From Ruegeria sp. HKCCD8929 (lineage in GTDB: Bacteria > Pseudomonadota > Alphaproteobacteria > Rhodobacterales > Rhodobacteraceae), in assembly GCF_013031405.1 (NCBI RefSeq), contig NZ_WPZY01000001.1, positions 124,001 through 188,000 of the forward strand: a DNA stretch of 64,000 bases, read 5' to 3'. A program made the position numbers and the translations under genes. Of the stretch, positions 54,346 through 63,564 are shown piece by piece. Under the pieces are notes generated by a model that saw only the letters and a program-made list of their open reading frames with translations, was not told where the DNA came from and ran no database searches. How positions within the stretch are numbered: the first letter of the stretch is position 1; each line of letters begins with the position of its first letter.

Positions 54346-54968
54346 GCTATTCGCTGAACGAGATGGAAGCCACCGCCAAGCGTGCCGCGCGCGGGGCGGG
54401 ATATTCCTGGGGGTTGGCGGAAGAGGCGGGCAAGGCCACCCGCTGGCTCTGTGCGCATGGGCTGGAGGGCGGGGCGGCGTTGGCGCGGCTTCTGGAGCAT
54501 GGGCTGGCCAATTCGGCGGATCACGCGCCGCAAACGCTGGGCGGCGATTGGTCCGGCGGCGGCATGTTGTGCCCGCTGACCGCCGGTGCGCTTGTTTCCG
54601 ATCTTGCCGGTTGGTTGCAGACCGGGCCGATACACATGCGAGACGTGGCGGTTCCGATTGCTCTACTGCCATTTGCCGCAAGTGCCGCGCGTCGGCTCAG
54701 GTCCTGCGCGTGCGTGGAATGCGACGGGCTGGTCGCGGTGACCGATGGGTCGGACCTGTCCGTGCCGGATGGCTTTCCCGAGACTGCGCAGTATGTGACC
54801 GTCCGGCTGGGCGGCTCGCCTGCATCCGGCTGCACGCGCAAAACCCGGGCGCGGCCCGACCCCGCCAGTTGGGCGGTCCTGAACCGCTTTGCCCACCGAA
54901 CCTATGCCCCCGCCACCGAGGAATCCCGCCTGTTGGGCGCCGGGGCCGGGCTTTCCGACAATGACTGA
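54342..54968 (+). CDS. DUF3726 protein
   Basis: A 208-residue protein whose start, MSYSLNEMEATAKRAARGAGYSWGLAEEAGKATRWLCAHGLEGG, is typical of DUF3726 as I recall the family. A cysteine-containing stretch RRLRSCACVECDGLV lies near residue 120-135. No signal or membrane helix. It overlaps the 561-residue gene by 4 bp and precedes the dehydrogenase by 12 bp. Function unknown; the tight coupling suggests the two unknown proteins act together. Confidence 0.82.
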   Translation: MSYSLNEMEATAKRAARGAGYSWGLAEEAGKATRWLCAHGLEGGAALARLLEHGLANSADHAPQTLGGDWSGGGMLCPLTAGALVSDLAGWLQTGPIHMRDVAVPIALLPFAASAARRLRSCACVECDGLVAVTDGSDLSVPDGFPETAQYVTVRLGGSPASGCTRKTRARPDPASWAVLNRFAHRTYAPATEESRLLGAGAGLSDND

Positions 54969-54980
54969 TGAGGCGCTGAG

Positions 54981-56006
54981 ATGATCGAAACCCGAACCCT
55001 GTCCCTTGGTGAAATCGAGGACTTGTCGTTTCGCGCCCTCGTTACTGCCGGCACATCCGAAGCCAACGCGCGCCCCTTGGCGGCGGCTACAGCCGCGACC
55101 GAGGCGGATGGGGTGGCCAGCCACGGGCTCGCCTATATCCCGATCTATTGCGAACATGTGCAATGCGGCAAGGTGGACGGGCAGGCCAGGCCGGTCCTGT
55201 CGCAGCCGCGCCCGGGCGTCGTGACTGTCGATGCGGCCACCGGCTTTGCCCATTCCGCCATCGATCTGGGATTTGAAAAACTTATCCCGGCTGCGCGCGA
55301 ACAGGGCGTTGCGGTTCTGGCCGTCCGCAACAGCTATAATTGCGGGGTGCTGGGCTATCACACCTATCGTCTGGCGCAGGCGGGGCTGGTTGGCTTGGGC
55401 TTTACCAACGCGCCCGCCTCGATTGCGCCGTCGGGCGGGTCGAAACCGGTGGTGGGCACCAATCCGTTTTCGATTGCCGCACCGGGCACCGACGGGCAGC
55501 CCGCAATCCTGATCGACCAAAGCGCCAGCATCATCGCAAAGAGCGAGGTGATGAAGCACGCGCGCGAGGGCAAGCCGATCCCGGTCGGCTGGGCGCTGGA
55601 TGCGGATGGCAATCCGACCACCGATCCCAATGTGGGTCTCAAGGGCTCGATGGCGCCCTCGGGAGGATACAAGGGGGTCGGGGTCGCAATCCTTACCGAA
55701 ATCATGGCCGCGGCACTGACCGGAGCGACCCTGGGGATACATGCCTCGCCGTTTTCAGGGACCGCGGGCGGACCGCCGAAAACCGGCCAATTCTTCATCG
55801 CAATCGACGCAAATGCGACGGCGGATGACGGTTTTGCTTCGGGTATTGCCGGTCTGGTGGAAGCGATCCGGGTTCAGGACGGCGCACATTTGCCCGGTGA
55901 TGGCCGCCGGGAGAAGCGGCTGCAGGCCTGCGACCATGGCGTTGCCGTCAACACGGCGACGCTGGCCAGGATCGAGGCCATTCTGAATGAAACCGGCGGC
56001 AGCTGA
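54981..56006 (+). CDS. Ldh2-type malate/lactate/ureidoglycolate dehydrogenase family oxidoreductase
   Basis: A 341-residue NAD(P)-dependent enzyme of the Ldh2 superfamily. Motifs: EADGVASHGLAYIPIYCEHV (catalytic His), AVRNSYNCGVLGYHTYRLAQAGLVGLGFTNAP, GTNPFSIAAP and SMAPSGGYKGVGVAILTEIMAAALTG. Members reduce 2-oxo acids or cyclic imines (such as delta1-pyrroline-2-carboxylate) or oxidise sulfolactate, so the substrate is open. GAGATG precedes the ATG. It is between DUF3726 and the BCCT transporter. Confidence 0.9.
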   Translation: MIETRTLSLGEIEDLSFRALVTAGTSEANARPLAAATAATEADGVASHGLAYIPIYCEHVQCGKVDGQARPVLSQPRPGVVTVDAATGFAHSAIDLGFEKLIPAAREQGVAVLAVRNSYNCGVLGYHTYRLAQAGLVGLGFTNAPASIAPSGGSKPVVGTNPFSIAAPGTDGQPAILIDQSASIIAKSEVMKHAREGKPIPVGWALDADGNPTTDPNVGLKGSMAPSGGYKGVGVAILTEIMAAALTGATLGIHASPFSGTAGGPPKTGQFFIAIDANATADDGFASGIAGLVEAIRVQDGAHLPGDGRREKRLQACDHGVAVNTATLARIEAILNETGGS

Positions 56007-56073
56007 TCCGGGAACCCGCCGCCGGAGGAAATAATCCCGGACCAAGAGACACGTGCGAACAGGGAGGAAACAC

Positions 56074-57888
56074 ATGTCCGTCAAACAACCATTCACCGAC
56101 TTGCAGATCCGAAGGGCTGCAAGCGGGTTCTATCAAGGCCACAGTCTGGAAATCGCGCTGCTCAGCAAGGGCATCATGGTTGCGCTGGTGATCTGGGCGC
56201 TGGTCTGGCCTGCCAATGCCAACGGCGTTCTGGGCAGCCTGAATTCCCGTCTGCTGGAGGGGTTCAATGCCTTCTACATTATCATCGTGGGCCTTTTCGC
56301 GTTCTTCCTGTTTGTTGTGGCAATGCTGCCTGGGACGGGCAAGCGGGTCATGGGCACGCCCGGAGAAAAGCCTGAATTTTCCGACTTTTCGTGGTTTTCC
56401 ATGATGTTCGGTGCCGGTCTGGGTGTCGGACTGATGGTTTTCGCCACTGCCGAACCGCTGGGTCTGTGGGGGTCGAACCCGGTTGTGCTGTCTGGCGCGG
56501 TCGAGGCCAACACCGAAGGGGCCCTGCAATCGGGCTATCGCTACACCTTCCTGCACTACGGCTTCCACGCATGGTCCATCTATGTCGTGACGGGGCTGTC
56601 GCTGGCATATTACGCCTATACCCGTGACATGCCGCTGACCATCCGCACGGCGCTTACCCCGCTGTTTGGCCGGCTCATGAACGGTTTTCTGGGGCACGTC
56701 GTTGACGTTTTGGGCGTGGTTGCGACCATCCTTGGGGTGTCGGTGACCATCGGTTACGGCGTATCGCAGTTCATCGACGGCCTTTATGCCATCTCCGGCA
56801 TGGATTGGATGATGGATCTGACCGGCGAAGTGCCCGCACCCAGCACGGTTGGTCTGCTTGCGGGTCTGATCGTCATCATGGGGCTTTCGATCGTCTCGGC
56901 GGTGTCGGGTGTCGGTCGCGGCGTGAAGTACCTGTCGAACCTCAACCTGGTGCTGTCGCTGATCCTGCTGTTGGTCTTTGTCGTGTTCGGCTCGTTCCTG
57001 TTTGCGATGACCACCTATGCAACCGCGTTCGTGGACTATGTCCTGCATTTCGTGTCGCTGAGCTTTGGCGCGTTCAACCCGCAGTCTACGGGTGATTTTG
57101 CGGCGGCACTGCCGAGCGAGGCAGCCCCTTATGCGGACGCGCTGCGTGGCGGTGCCACAAACGCCTGGGGCTCGTTCGACGGGTTCAAGTCGGGGCTCGA
57201 AGGTGATGCAGCCGCATTGCCCGACGAGGTACTGGCGGCCGCATACGCCGCAGGCGAGCCCGCGCGTCAGTTCGGCTGGCAGGCAGGCTGGACCACGTTC
57301 TACTGGGCATGGTGGATCGCGTTCTCGCCTTTTGTGGGTCTGTTCCTGGCCCGCATCTCCAAGGGCCGGTCCGTGCGCGAGTTCATCATCGGTTGCGTCT
57401 TTGCACCGGCCTTGGTCTGCTTTGCGTGGATGACCATCCTCGGTGGTACAGCCATTGATCTTGAACTGACCGGTGGGGCCGAGGGCGCCATCATCGGGGC
57501 GTCGAACACCGCCAAGCTGTTCGTGACGCTGCAGCAGATGATCTCGGGCGGGCTGCTGTCAGGCATCACCGTGATGTGCGTTGTGCTGATCATGACCTTC
57601 CTGGTCACATCGGCAGACTCGGGCATCCTGGTGATGAACACCATCATGTCGGGTGGTGACCAGAAGATCGGCAACAAGCACAAGATCATCTGGGGTCTGA
57701 TCCTGACGGCGGTGATTGGTGCGCTGATCATGGCCGCGGGTGAGAACAACCCGATGGATGCGCTGCGCAACGCCATGATCATCGGCGCCCTGCCGTTCAC
57801 CATGGTCATGGGGCTGATGTGCGTATCGCTGGCCAAAGCGCTCTACCGCGACGGCCTACGCGAAAAGGCGATGTCGCCGGCTGAATGA
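56074..57888 (+). CDS. BCCT-family transporter
   Basis: A 604-residue transporter with twelve predicted helices, from ATG 56074 behind GGGAGGAAA. The substrate-binding segment is MMFGAGLGVGLMVFATAEPLGLWG, and the conserved block TTFYWAWWIAFSPFVGLFLARISKGRSVREF is typical of betaine/carnitine/choline transporters. It imports a quaternary-ammonium or sulfonium compound (betaine, carnitine, DMSP type) by sodium or proton coupling or exchange. Last gene of the operon; a strong terminator follows directly. Confidence 0.95.
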   Translation: MSVKQPFTDLQIRRAASGFYQGHSLEIALLSKGIMVALVIWALVWPANANGVLGSLNSRLLEGFNAFYIIIVGLFAFFLFVVAMLPGTGKRVMGTPGEKPEFSDFSWFSMMFGAGLGVGLMVFATAEPLGLWGSNPVVLSGAVEANTEGALQSGYRYTFLHYGFHAWSIYVVTGLSLAYYAYTRDMPLTIRTALTPLFGRLMNGFLGHVVDVLGVVATILGVSVTIGYGVSQFIDGLYAISGMDWMMDLTGEVPAPSTVGLLAGLIVIMGLSIVSAVSGVGRGVKYLSNLNLVLSLILLLVFVVFGSFLFAMTTYATAFVDYVLHFVSLSFGAFNPQSTGDFAAALPSEAAPYADALRGGATNAWGSFDGFKSGLEGDAAALPDEVLAAAYAAGEPARQFGWQAGWTTFYWAWWIAFSPFVGLFLARISKGRSVREFIIGCVFAPALVCFAWMTILGGTAIDLELTGGAEGAIIGASNTAKLFVTLQQMISGGLLSGITVMCVVLIMTFLVTSADSGILVMNTIMSGGDQKIGNKHKIIWGLILTAVIGALIMAAGENNPMDALRNAMIIGALPFTMVMGLMCVSLAKALYRDGLREKAMSPAE

Positions 57889-57898
57889 CAAATTGCGA

Positions 57899-57931
57899 CC
57901 GGGCAGTCCCTTCGGACTGCCCGGTTCTTTT
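57899..57931 (+). terminator. Rho-independent terminator after BCCT gene
   Basis: An 11-bp perfect stem CCGGGCAGTCC (57899-57909) / GGACTGCCCGG (57914-57924) with loop CTTC is followed by TTCTTTT. It ends the LysR-controlled operon and, on the other strand, may also stop the biotin operon just beyond bioC. Confidence 0.9.
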
Positions 57932-57940
57932 GCGCTCATG

Positions 57941-58732
57941 TCATGATTGACGCCTCAGGTCATACGGGCGCTTGCGCGCAATGATCCAGACCGGGTGATA
58001 GGTCAGCGGAACCTGATCCGCGCGTCCGAAAGCTGCTCGATAGTCAGTGTCGAACCCGGCCAGATCCGCCCGGGTCCATGTCTTTGAAGCCTTTGCATTG
58101 ACGCCCGTGTGCCGCAGATGCCGCAGGACATCGCGGGGCGTGTCGAACCACAGGCGGTGTGTCCTTTCCTGTGCGTCCAGAACCTCGAACCGGCCTGCAT
58201 CAGTGGTTGGAATTGCGTCAGCCAACGCATCGGTGCCTCGAAGGCCCGGTGCCTGCGCTGCCGATCCAAGTGCTGCAAGTTCGCGGTACTGCGCGGGCCC
58301 GTAGCTCGACACAGCCAGCCAGCCGCCGGGGGCAAGGGCGTGCGCGGCGCGGGCCAAAAGCGCCTCCGGATCCTCCATCCACTGCAGGGTCGAGGCGGAT
58401 GCGATCAGGTCCGGGGCTTCGGGCCAATCGATGATGCGCGCATCCCCGGGCAGGAACTCCGCGTCGACGGTGTCTGCAAGCTGAGCGGCGCTGGGGACGA
58501 GATCGTTCAGTGTCAGCGAGGCAATACGGAACCGGTCGCAGAGCGCATGGGTCAGGTGGCCGGTGCCGCAGCCGAATTCGAAGGCTTTCGCGAATCGCAC
58601 AGGAGCGTCCAGATGCGCCAGCCGCCGGGCCAGCAGCTGCGCGATGCGCGCCTGCTGGGTGGCGCCGTTGTGGTAACTCTGAAAGCTGCGGGTGAAGCTG
58701 CGCTGCACGCGTTCGGCGGTCAGGGCATTCAT
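57941..58732 (-). CDS. bioC: BioC, malonyl-ACP O-methyltransferase
   Basis: A 263-residue SAM-dependent methyltransferase from ATG 58732. Motif I AFEFGCGTGHLTHAL, then LNDLVPSAAQ and LIASASTLQWMEDPEALLARAAHALAPGGWLAVSSYGPAQYREL, which match BioC. It methylates malonyl-ACP so that fatty-acid synthesis can make the pimeloyl chain. Last gene of bioBFDAGC; overlaps bioG by 4 bp. Confidence 0.93.
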   Translation of the reverse strand: MNALTAERVQRSFTRSFQSYHNGATQQARIAQLLARRLAHLDAPVRFAKAFEFGCGTGHLTHALCDRFRIASLTLNDLVPSAAQLADTVDAEFLPGDARIIDWPEAPDLIASASTLQWMEDPEALLARAAHALAPGGWLAVSSYGPAQYRELAALGSAAQAPGLRGTDALADAIPTTDAGRFEVLDAQERTHRLWFDTPRDVLRHLRHTGVNAKASKTWTRADLAGFDTDYRAAFGRADQVPLTYHPVWIIARKRPYDLRRQS

Positions 58733-59349
58733 GCGAACCATTCCTCCCATCTTTGCCCCGGTCTGAAAGGCTGGTGTGGCGTCGGGATGTGACGGATGGC
58801 GCCGGACTGTGCGGCCCATGCAGCCTCTTGCGCGGGGCGCGGAACGATCCGATCTCGTTCCGAGATCCAGATGCGGTCGAACGGGATCTCTGGCCCCGGG
58901 CCACGTGCGGCGATGGCGCGCAGTTCGGCCTGTGCTGCCGGGATGTCGATGTCGGGCGGTGCGCTCGGATGGCCCGCGCGGCGGCAGAATGTGGCGAAGC
59001 TGGTGGGGGAGAGACCGTCGGCGGTGGCCGCCACCGTTTCCGGCGCGATGCCCCGGGTCCGGTCGGCAGGGCAGGGCGTTCCGTTGACGGTAACGCGTCG
59101 TTCGGTGTGCAGGCCAGACCCGGCCAGCCAGTGCAGGGCTGAGGTGACGCCAAAGGAGTAGGCCATCAGTCGGACGTGATCGTATTGCGCGGTCTCGGGC
59201 AGATCCGCATCGATCTGCCGGTAGTCATCGACGAACAAAACGTCCGGCGCGCCGGTCAGCTCTTCGAAGGGTGCGGATCCAAGACCCCAGCCACCGAAGA
59301 CCAGCGTCAACTCGGCTGAGCCGCCCCGTGCCAACCATTGCGTTCTCAT
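58729..59349 (-). CDS. bioG: BioG, pimeloyl-ACP methyl ester esterase
   Basis: A 206-residue alpha/beta hydrolase from ATG 59349, starting MRTQWLARGGSAELTLVFGGWGL. The nucleophile elbow is MAYSFGV and ERRVTVNGTPCPADRTRGI is typical of BioG (DUF452). It removes the methyl group from pimeloyl-ACP methyl ester, replacing BioH. Overlaps bioA and bioC by 4 bp each. Confidence 0.92.
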   Translation of the reverse strand: MRTQWLARGGSAELTLVFGGWGLGSAPFEELTGAPDVLFVDDYRQIDADLPETAQYDHVRLMAYSFGVTSALHWLAGSGLHTERRVTVNGTPCPADRTRGIAPETVAATADGLSPTSFATFCRRAGHPSAPPDIDIPAAQAELRAIAARGPGPEIPFDRIWISERDRIVPRPAQEAAWAAQSGAIRHIPTPHQPFRPGQRWEEWFA

Positions 59350-60632
59350 GCATCCCCCCGCGCCAGATCGACCATGGCCGCGGTCACGCGGGACAGCTCG
59401 TCCGGTGCGATCACATAGGGCGGCATGCAATAGATGTTGCGGCCGAAGGGGCGCAGCCAGACGCCCGTTTCGGGCGCCCGCCGGTGCGCGACCTGTGGAT
59501 CGACCGTGTCCCGCATCTCGATCACGCCGATGGCGCCCAGGACCCTCACATCCGCAACGCCCGGCAGGTCGCGGGCGGGGGCGAGCTCGTGCCGCATCTG
59601 GGCGTCGATCTGCGCAACCCGGTCCTGCCAGCCGCCATCTTCCAGCAGGCTGAGGCTTGCCACTCCGGCGGCGCAGGCCAGCGGGTTGGCCATGTAGGTG
59701 GGGCCGTGCATGAAGACGCCCGCCGCGCTTTCACCGATGCCGCGTGCAACCGTTTCGGTGGCGACGGTGACGGCAAAGGAGATGTGCCCGCCGGTCAGCG
59801 CCTTGCCGAGGCACAGGATATCCGGAGCGATGCCCGCATGATCCATCCCGAACAGGCGCCCAGTGCGGCCAAAGCCGGTGGCGATCTCGTCAAAGATCAG
59901 CAGGACATCATGCGCCTCGCACAGCGCTTTGGCGCTGCGCAGCCATTCGGGGTGGTAGAAATACATGCCGCCAGCGCCCTGAACCACCGGTTCGACGATC
60001 AGACCCGCGATCTGCGCGCCCTTTTCTTCGAGCAAGGCGGCCAGCGCTGCCATCCCGTTGCGTTCGGGCGCAGCGGGCCAGTCCTCACCCAGACGGATAT
60101 CCGGGCGCGGCAGGAAATGCTGGATCGAAAGCGCTCCTCGGAACAGCCCATGCATGCCGTTGACCGGGTCGCAGACGCTCATCGCCTTCCATGTGTCGCC
60201 GTGATAGCCGCCCCGGATGGTGGCGAACTCAACCTTGCGGTCGCGGCCCATGGCCATCTGGTACTGCACCGCCATTTTCAGGGCGACCTCGACCGAGACC
60301 GAGCCGCTGTCGCAGTAGAACACGCGATCCAGCCCCTCGGGCAGGAGCCCGACCAGCTTTTGACCCAGTTCGATGGCCGGGGTATGGGTCAGCCCGCCGA
60401 ACATCACATGCGGCAGCACATCCATCTGCCTGTGCATCGCAGCGGTGATTGCCGGGTGCCGGTGGCCGTGGATGGCGCACCACCACGAGGACATGGCGTC
60501 GATCATCCGCCCGCCGTCGTCGCGGGTCAGCCACACGCCCTCGGCCCCGGTGATCAGGTGCATGGGCCCCGGCTTGGCGACATTCGTGTAGGGGTGCCAC
60601 AGGTGGCGGGCGTCGAAGTCGAGCGGGGTCAT
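59346..60632 (-). CDS. bioA: BioA, adenosylmethionine-8-amino-7-oxononanoate aminotransferase
   Basis: A 428-residue PLP enzyme from ATG 60632. Motifs: SSWWCAIHGHRHPAI, DSGSVSVEVALKMA, IFDEIATGFGRTG, and the PLP lysine in LGKALTGGHIS. It transaminates 7-keto-8-aminopelargonate using SAM as amino donor. Overlaps bioD by 4 bp. Confidence 0.97.
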   Translation of the reverse strand: MTPLDFDARHLWHPYTNVAKPGPMHLITGAEGVWLTRDDGGRMIDAMSSWWCAIHGHRHPAITAAMHRQMDVLPHVMFGGLTHTPAIELGQKLVGLLPEGLDRVFYCDSGSVSVEVALKMAVQYQMAMGRDRKVEFATIRGGYHGDTWKAMSVCDPVNGMHGLFRGALSIQHFLPRPDIRLGEDWPAAPERNGMAALAALLEEKGAQIAGLIVEPVVQGAGGMYFYHPEWLRSAKALCEAHDVLLIFDEIATGFGRTGRLFGMDHAGIAPDILCLGKALTGGHISFAVTVATETVARGIGESAAGVFMHGPTYMANPLACAAGVASLSLLEDGGWQDRVAQIDAQMRHELAPARDLPGVADVRVLGAIGVIEMRDTVDPQVAHRRAPETGVWLRPFGRNIYCMPPYVIAPDELSRVTAAMVDLARGDA

Positions 60633-61249
60633 AGCGCCTCTCGGATGGTGCGGAAGTCGATCGCCTCGAAGGCGCGGGCGAGGGTGTCCGGCGTCAGCTC
60701 GGGCAAGGGCTCCAACCGTCCCAGATGGCGGGTGTCGCACATCTCGACGATGGTCTGCTCAACATCCGGTTCCGTCGCACCGCTGAAGGCGACGCCGACA
60801 ACTGGGCACCCGGCGGCGCGCAGGGCCGAGAGGGACAGGGCGGTGTGGTTGATGGTGCCAAGCGCGGTGCGGGCGACTAGGATCACCGGTGCCTGCCAGC
60901 GTGCGAAAAGGTCGAGGTTGAACAGCTTGCGTGTCAGCGGCACCATGACCCCGCCTGCGCCTTCGACCACCAGCGGGCCGTTGGTTTGCGGCAGCGCGAG
61001 ACGTTCGACGTCTATCTCGATGCCCATATCTTCGGCAGCGAGATGCGGTGAGGCGGGCATGTTCAAGCGGTAGGCTTCGGGCAGCACGCGGCAGCCCGAC
61101 AGCGCGGCGACGGTTTCGGTGTCGGTGGCATCCTCAAGCCCCGCCTGCACGGGTTTCCAGTAGTCCGCGCCGAGGGCGGCGGCCAACCCTGCCGCAAAGA
61201 CGGTCTTGCCCACACCGGTATCGGTGCCGGTGACGATCAAAGTGTTCAT
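60629..61249 (-). CDS. bioD: BioD, dethiobiotin synthetase
   Basis: A 206-residue ATPase from ATG 61249: P-loop TGTDTGVGKT, YWKPVQAG, VVEGAGGVMVPLT and VARTALGTINHTALS. It closes the ureido ring to dethiobiotin. Coupled by 4-bp overlaps to bioF and bioA. Confidence 0.97.
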   Translation of the reverse strand: MNTLIVTGTDTGVGKTVFAAGLAAALGADYWKPVQAGLEDATDTETVAALSGCRVLPEAYRLNMPASPHLAAEDMGIEIDVERLALPQTNGPLVVEGAGGVMVPLTRKLFNLDLFARWQAPVILVARTALGTINHTALSLSALRAAGCPVVGVAFSGATEPDVEQTIVEMCDTRHLGRLEPLPELTPDTLARAFEAIDFRTIREAL

Positions 61250-62376
61250 TCCGCCCCCATCTGCTGGTCTGCAATCGCCTGGAACAGGGCGGTTATGTCG
61301 TCTTCTCGGACATTGCCGGTGATCGAGACGCGCAGGCGTGCGGTGCCACGCGGAACCGTCGGCGGGCGGATGCCGCGTATGTCGAAGCCTTGCGACTGGA
61401 GGTCCTGTGCGCGGTCCATCGCGGCGCTGTCCGGCCCGATGATCACTGGGACGATCTGGCTTGCCGGGCCCCTGATCCCGCATAGCCGCTGTGCCTCGGA
61501 CCAGGCGTGGTGCATGCGGTCCTGAGCGGCCTGCTGCAGTTCGGGGCGCACCTCCAACGCGCGCAGGGCGGCGCGCACCAGTGCGGCGTCGAAGGGGGAG
61601 GGGGCGGTGGCAAAGATGAACGGGCGGGCGCGGTTGATCAGCGTGTCGATCATGACCCGCGCGCCACAGATCAGCCCGCCGGAAACGCCCAGCCCCTTGC
61701 CGCAAGTGTGCAGTGTCAGCAACTCGGCATCCAGATCATGTGCGAGCCCGCGCCCCTGCGGCCCAAAAACGCTGGTTGCATGCGCCTCGTCGACGACCAG
61801 TACCGCATTCTCGGCGCGGGCGAGCGCGGCAAGCTCGGCCAAAGGCGCCAGATCGCCCTCCATCGAATAGATGCTTTCGACGGCGATCCAGACCTGTCCG
61901 GCGCCGCCCGCGCTGCGCCAATCCGCCAGAACTTGCCGCGCGCCAGCCACGTCATTGTGAGGAAAGGTGCGGGCTTCGGCGCGGCCCAGACGCATGCCCT
62001 CATGGGCGCTGGCATGGATCAGCGCATCGTGCAGCACCAGATCGCCTGCCGCCGGAAGCGTGGAGAAAATTGCCTGATTGGCCTGAAACCCGCCACCCAT
62101 ATAAAGGGCGGCCTCGGCTCCGAAGAACCCGGCGGCTTCCTCCTCCAACGCCTCATGCTCGGGATGATTGCCGCGCAACAGGCGCGAGCCGCCCGAGCCC
62201 ACGGGCACGCCGCGATCCAGCGCCTGCCGGGCGGCATCCTGCAACAGCGCTGAACCCGACAGTCCGAGGTAGTCGTTGGAGGCGAAGTCCAGCCCCCGGC
62301 GCGGCGCGAGGCGGCGCAGGCGATGGCGCGCGGCCAAAGCCTCAAGTCCGCCGCCAAGCCGCGCGGCAACCGTCAT
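61246..62376 (-). CDS. bioF: BioF, 8-amino-7-oxononanoate synthase
   Basis: A 376-residue PLP enzyme from ATG 62376. [48 protein letters not shown], and PLP lysine in [14 protein letters not shown]. It condenses pimeloyl-ACP with alanine. Longer frames upstream are only another reading of bioB. Confidence 0.97.
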   Translation of the reverse strand: MTVAARLGGGLEALAARHRLRRLAPRRGLDFASNDYLGLSGSALLQDAARQALDRGVPVGSGGSRLLRGNHPEHEALEEEAAGFFGAEAALYMGGGFQANQAIFSTLPAAGDLVLHDALIHASAHEGMRLGRAEARTFPHNDVAGARQVLADWRSAGGAGQVWIAVESIYSMEGDLAPLAELAALARAENAVLVVDEAHATSVFGPQGRGLAHDLDAELLTLHTCGKGLGVSGGLICGARVMIDTLINRARPFIFATAPSPFDAALVRAALRALEVRPELQQAAQDRMHHAWSEAQRLCGIRGPASQIVPVIIGPDSAAMDRAQDLQSQGFDIRGIRPPTVPRGTARLRVSITGNVREDDITALFQAIADQQMGAE

Positions 62377-63353
62377 TCGGCGGCTTCCTTGCAGGTGTGG
62401 CCCTCGGCGCGCATCGGCCGGATGCCGAGCTTGGCGAAGAGCGCCATGTCGGTGTCTTCCTCGGGGTTTTCGGCCGTCAGCAGCGTGTCGCCCACGAAGA
62501 TCGAGTTGGCACCGGCAAAGAAACACATGGCCTGCATCTCGTCGCTCATCTCGCTGCGGCCTGCCGACAGGCGCACATGCGATGTAGGCATCATGATGCG
62601 GGCCAGCGCGATGATCCGGACAAAGGCGATCGGATCGAGCGGTTCGACATCCGCCAGCGGCGTGTCGGCCTGCGGCATCAGCATGTTGATCGGCACCGAA
62701 TCCGGCGCCTCGGGCAGGTTGGCGAGCGTGACCAGCATGTCGATCCGGTCCGCATCTTCCTCGCCCATGCCCAGAATGCCGCCCGAGCACACCTTGATCC
62801 CGGCCTCACGGACGCGGTTCAGCGTGTCGATCCGGTCGCCGAAGGTGCGGGTGGTGATGACCTTGGAGTAGTACCGCTCGGAGGTGTCGATATTGTGGTT
62901 GTAGTAATCCAGCCCGGCGTCGCGCAACTGCACCACCTGAGTGTCGTCCAGCATGCCCAGCGTCATACAGGTTTCCATCCCCATGGCCTTGACGCCCTCG
63001 ACCATCGCTACCAGCGCGTCCATGTCGCGCGTTTTCGGCTCGCGCCAGGCGGCGCCCATGCAATAGCGCGTGGCGCCAGCCTCGCGCGCCTTGCGCGCCT
63101 CGCTCAGCACGCGCTCGACCTCGATCAGCTTGGAGGCGGAGAGTTTGGAGCCGTTCCGGGCCGATTGCGAGCAATAGGCGCAATCCTCGGCGCAGCCGCC
63201 GGTCTTGATCGAGAGCAGTTTCGACATTTGCACTTCGTTTGGGTCGAAATTGGCGCGATGCACCGTCTGCGCCTGATTGAGCAGGTCCATCAGCGGCATG
63301 TCGTGGAGCTTTTGAGCGGCCTCGCGGGTCCAGTTGGGTGAGTCTTTTGTCAT
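62373..63353 (-). CDS. bioB: BioB, biotin synthase
   Basis: A 326-residue radical SAM enzyme that inserts sulphur into dethiobiotin. Radical SAM cluster [12 protein letters not shown], plus [12 protein letters not shown] and [15 protein letters not shown]. It is the first gene of the operon. The start ATG lies 2 bp from a BioR-like box, so a bound repressor would block the leader. Confidence 0.98.
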   Translation of the reverse strand: MTKDSPNWTREAAQKLHDMPLMDLLNQAQTVHRANFDPNEVQMSKLLSIKTGGCAEDCAYCSQSARNGSKLSASKLIEVERVLSEARKAREAGATRYCMGAAWREPKTRDMDALVAMVEGVKAMGMETCMTLGMLDDTQVVQLRDAGLDYYNHNIDTSERYYSKVITTRTFGDRIDTLNRVREAGIKVCSGGILGMGEEDADRIDMLVTLANLPEAPDSVPINMLMPQADTPLADVEPLDPIAFVRIIALARIMMPTSHVRLSAGRSEMSDEMQAMCFFAGANSIFVGDTLLTAENPEEDTDMALFAKLGIRPMRAEGHTCKEAAE

Positions 63354-63354
63354 T

Positions 63355-63364
63355 TTATAGATAA
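63355..63364. promoter_or_regulatory. BioR-like box proximal to bioB
   Basis: TTATAGATAA, matching the known alphaproteobacterial BioR operator (TTATMKATAA type). It sits immediately upstream of the bioB start on the minus strand. Confidence 0.75.
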
Positions 63365-63395
63365 AATCTCGCGTCCATCATGATTACTCGAATCT

Positions 63396-63405
63396 TTATC
63401 TATAA
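63396..63405. promoter_or_regulatory. BioR-like box distal to bioB
   Basis: TTATCTATAA, the exact reverse complement of the proximal box, with centres 41 bp apart (about four helical turns). The pair suggests repression by two BioR dimers. No bioR gene lies in the window. Confidence 0.75.
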
Positions 63406-63486
63406 AAAATATCGAGAGCAATGCGGCAATACTGACCAAGGCTTTTATAGCGAGATCAGCGTGTTAGATGGATTGCCGCGTTGCCC

Positions 63487-63523
63487 AACGCAAATCGGGG
63501 CGACTTGCCGAGGCCACCCCGAT
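63487..63523 (-). terminator. Possible terminator of the cpdB-like gene
   Basis: Downstream of the stop on the minus strand, ATCGGGG (63517-63523) pairs with CCCCGAT (63494-63500), strengthened by inner GGCC/GGC pairing, and is followed by TTTGCGTT. A modest T-tract makes this tentative. Confidence 0.5.
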
Positions 63524-63564
63524 GTGCCGGGGACGGCAATGCCGCCCATCCTTGATAAGGCGCA

